Shown: positions 19,862 to 20,974 of the stretch, piece after piece
Layout: each line of letters starts with the position of its first letter
Numbering within the stretch: position 1 is the stretch's first letter
Translations under genes and position numbers: made by a program
Origin: JBCCMB01 sp039026555
GTDB lineage: Bacteria > Pseudomonadota > Alphaproteobacteria > Caulobacterales > Hyphomonadaceae
NCBI GenBank assembly: GCA_039026555.1
Contig: JBCCMB010000039.1
Span: 1 to 20,974, forward strand
Reading direction: 5' to 3'
Length of the DNA: 20,974 bases
Notes under the pieces: model-generated
Databases searched by the model: none
Told to the model about the DNA's origin: nothing
What the model saw: the letters and a program-made list of their open reading frames with translations, nothing else

Positions 19862-20974
19862 TTAGGCGCGCAAACGGGCGCCGACGCCTTTCGCGACGGC
19901 TTTGACGATCTTGTCAGCCACGGCGTCGATATCCTTATCCGTCAGCGCTTCGCCGCGCGGTTGCAGCGTCACTTCAATGGCGACGGATTTGTGGCCGTCC
20001 TCTACGCCTTTGCCGCGATAAACGTCAAACACGCGCGCGCCGGTGATGAGCGCTTTGTCCGCCGCGCCGGCCAATCGGGCGATCTCGCCGGCCGGGGTTT
20101 CGTCCACCGTCTCAAAGGCGAAATCGCGAACAATTGGCGTCAGATCCGCTTTGTTGAGCTTGGGCTTGGTCTTGCCGCCTTTCGCCTTTGGCGTCGGCAG
20201 TGCGCCAAGATCCAGTTCGAACGCCGCGATCGGACCTTCCACGTCGAGCGCCTTTAAGGTTGCAGGGTGAAGTTCGCCGAAACGGGCGATGATGTTCTTC
20301 GGGCCCATGCGCAAGGTCGCTGACCGGCCGGGATGCCAATAATCCGCATCAATCTCGCCGATCTGGAACCGGTCGGCCGGCTGACCCAAAGCCTCAAGCA
20401 GTGCGAACGCATCGGCTTTCGCTGCGAACGCGTCATAGGGTTTAGGCGCGCCCGCCCAATGCCGCGCGGGCTTTGGCCGCACCAAGGCGGAGACTATGCT
20501 CGCCTGCTCTTTGGGGCCGTCGCCACGATAAACGGGACCGGCCTCGAACAAGCGCACTTCTCCGGCGCCGTGATCGGCGTTGCGCTGCGCCGCCTCCGCC
20601 AGATTGGCGAGAATGCTGGGGCGCATATAGTCGAGATCAGACGCGATTGGATTGTCGACGACTAGCCCGCTATGCAGCGCATTGGCGCCGCCGACGAACA
20701 ACGCCGCTTTGTCTTTCGACATGAAGCTCCACGTCACCACCTCCAAAAAGCCGCGGGACGCCATCACGCGACGCGCAATGCGCACGCGATTTTGCAAGGG
20801 CGTCGTCACCAGCTTCGCCGGCCCCTCCGGTCGCGGAAGACTGTCGGCCGGCAAGGCGTCAAAGCCTTCAATCCGGATCAACTCTTCTACAATATCGGCC
20901 GATTGCGCCATATCCCGCCGAAAGGAGGGGGCGCCGATCTTCCAGATCTCGTCGGTCAGCGACGCCGATTTCGG
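19862..20974 (-). CDS. pheT: Phenylalanyl-tRNA synthetase beta subunit, C-terminal part
   Basis: There are 370 codons before the stop; the frame stays open through the right edge, so the ATG at 20911 is internal and the gene starts outside. From the edge, APSFRRDMAQSADIVEELIRIEGFDALP is the end of the B5 domain. The catalytic-like B6/B7 core follows (VDNPIASDLDYMRPSILANL, EVRLFEAGPVYRG, ARFGELHP). The ferredoxin-fold anticodon-binding domain ends the protein (LTPIVRDFAFETVDE, ARVFDVYRGKGVEDGHKSVAIEVTLQPRG). As part of the alpha2beta2 enzyme it helps charge tRNA-Phe; the core in the beta chain is non-catalytic and structural. A Lys-rich linker, PKAKGGKTKPKLNKAD, precedes the last domain. lepA follows on the same strand. 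Confidence 0.97.
   Translation of the reverse strand, partial: PKSASLTDEIWKIGAPSFRRDMAQSADIVEELIRIEGFDALPADSLPRPEGPAKLVTTPLQNRVRIARRVMASRGFLEVVTWSFMSKDKAALFVGGANALHSGLVVDNPIASDLDYMRPSILANLAEAAQRNADHGAGEVRLFEAGPVYRGDGPKEQASIVSALVRPKPARHWAGAPKPYDAFAAKADAFALLEALGQPADRFQIGEIDADYWHPGRSATLRMGPKNIIARFGELHPATLKALDVEGPIAAFELDLGALPTPKAKGGKTKPKLNKADLTPIVRDFAFETVDETPAGEIARLAGAADKALITGARVFDVYRGKGVEDGHKSVAIEVTLQPRGEALTDKDIDAVADKIVKAVAKGVGARLRA

Noticed and set aside
1..20974. Mobile elements, CRISPR arrays, prophage or toxin-antitoxin genes
   Set aside because: No transposase, integrase, phage protein, regular repeat array or small toxin-like gene pair was found on either strand.

Overview
The window looks like chromosome from a moderately GC-rich alphaproteobacterium, probably a marine Caulobacterales/Hyphomonadales-type lineage. 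The reasons are the protein style, an outer membrane (TonB-dependent) uptake system next to a spinster-like MFS carrier, a ZigA-type zinc GTPase paired with a DUF1826 protein, and an alphaproteobacterial-type MsrA with a long N-terminus. The lineage is inferred from memory of these families, not from a search. I see no phage, insertion sequence, CRISPR array or plasmid functions.

Layout. 1-2396 (+) holds the end of a zinc-free MDR NADP-dependent oxidoreductase, a VOC metalloenzyme and an MFS transporter, probably one catabolic operon. A BCCT betaine/choline-type transporter (2428-4017, -) converges on it. Divergent from BCCT is a TonB-dependent receptor (4310-6979, +). A strong terminator-like hairpin separates it from a TPR-sulfotransferase (7040-9049), which overlaps a MarR regulator by ATGA (9046-9531). 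Converging on MarR with a 3-bp gap is a zinc-starvation operon read on the minus strand: zigA (10191-11417) then a DUF1826 gene (9535-10194, GTG start overlapping the zigA stop). A 17-bp perfect palindrome matching the Zur-box architecture lies 47 bp upstream of zigA.

11556-14400 (-) carries a lipoprotein alpha/beta hydrolase, an exported protein with two NTF2/SnoaL-like domains, and a methyltransferase-like gene. They are read away from a divergent AraC-type regulator (14507-15397, +). A gene-poor stretch follows, with a tRNA-Ser(GGA) on the minus strand. Then come msrA (+) and, on the minus strand, an unrecognised membrane-anchored protein, lepA, and the 3' part of pheT running off the right edge.

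How the genes fit together. The left part looks like nutrient uptake and catabolism: outer-membrane receptor, inner-membrane carriers and cytoplasmic enzymes. The middle is a zinc-homeostasis unit. The AraC-hydrolase-NTF2 block is a small exported module with its own regulator. The right end is housekeeping translation genes.

The most interesting signals are four. The Zur-type operator drives zigA-DUF1826. The DUF1826 protein has an HxD...H...R residue pattern like Fe(II)/2-oxoglutarate oxygenases. The hairpin ends 10 bases before the sulfotransferase start codon, which has no visible Shine-Dalgarno. Competing RNA hairpins surround the NTF2-gene ribosome binding site.
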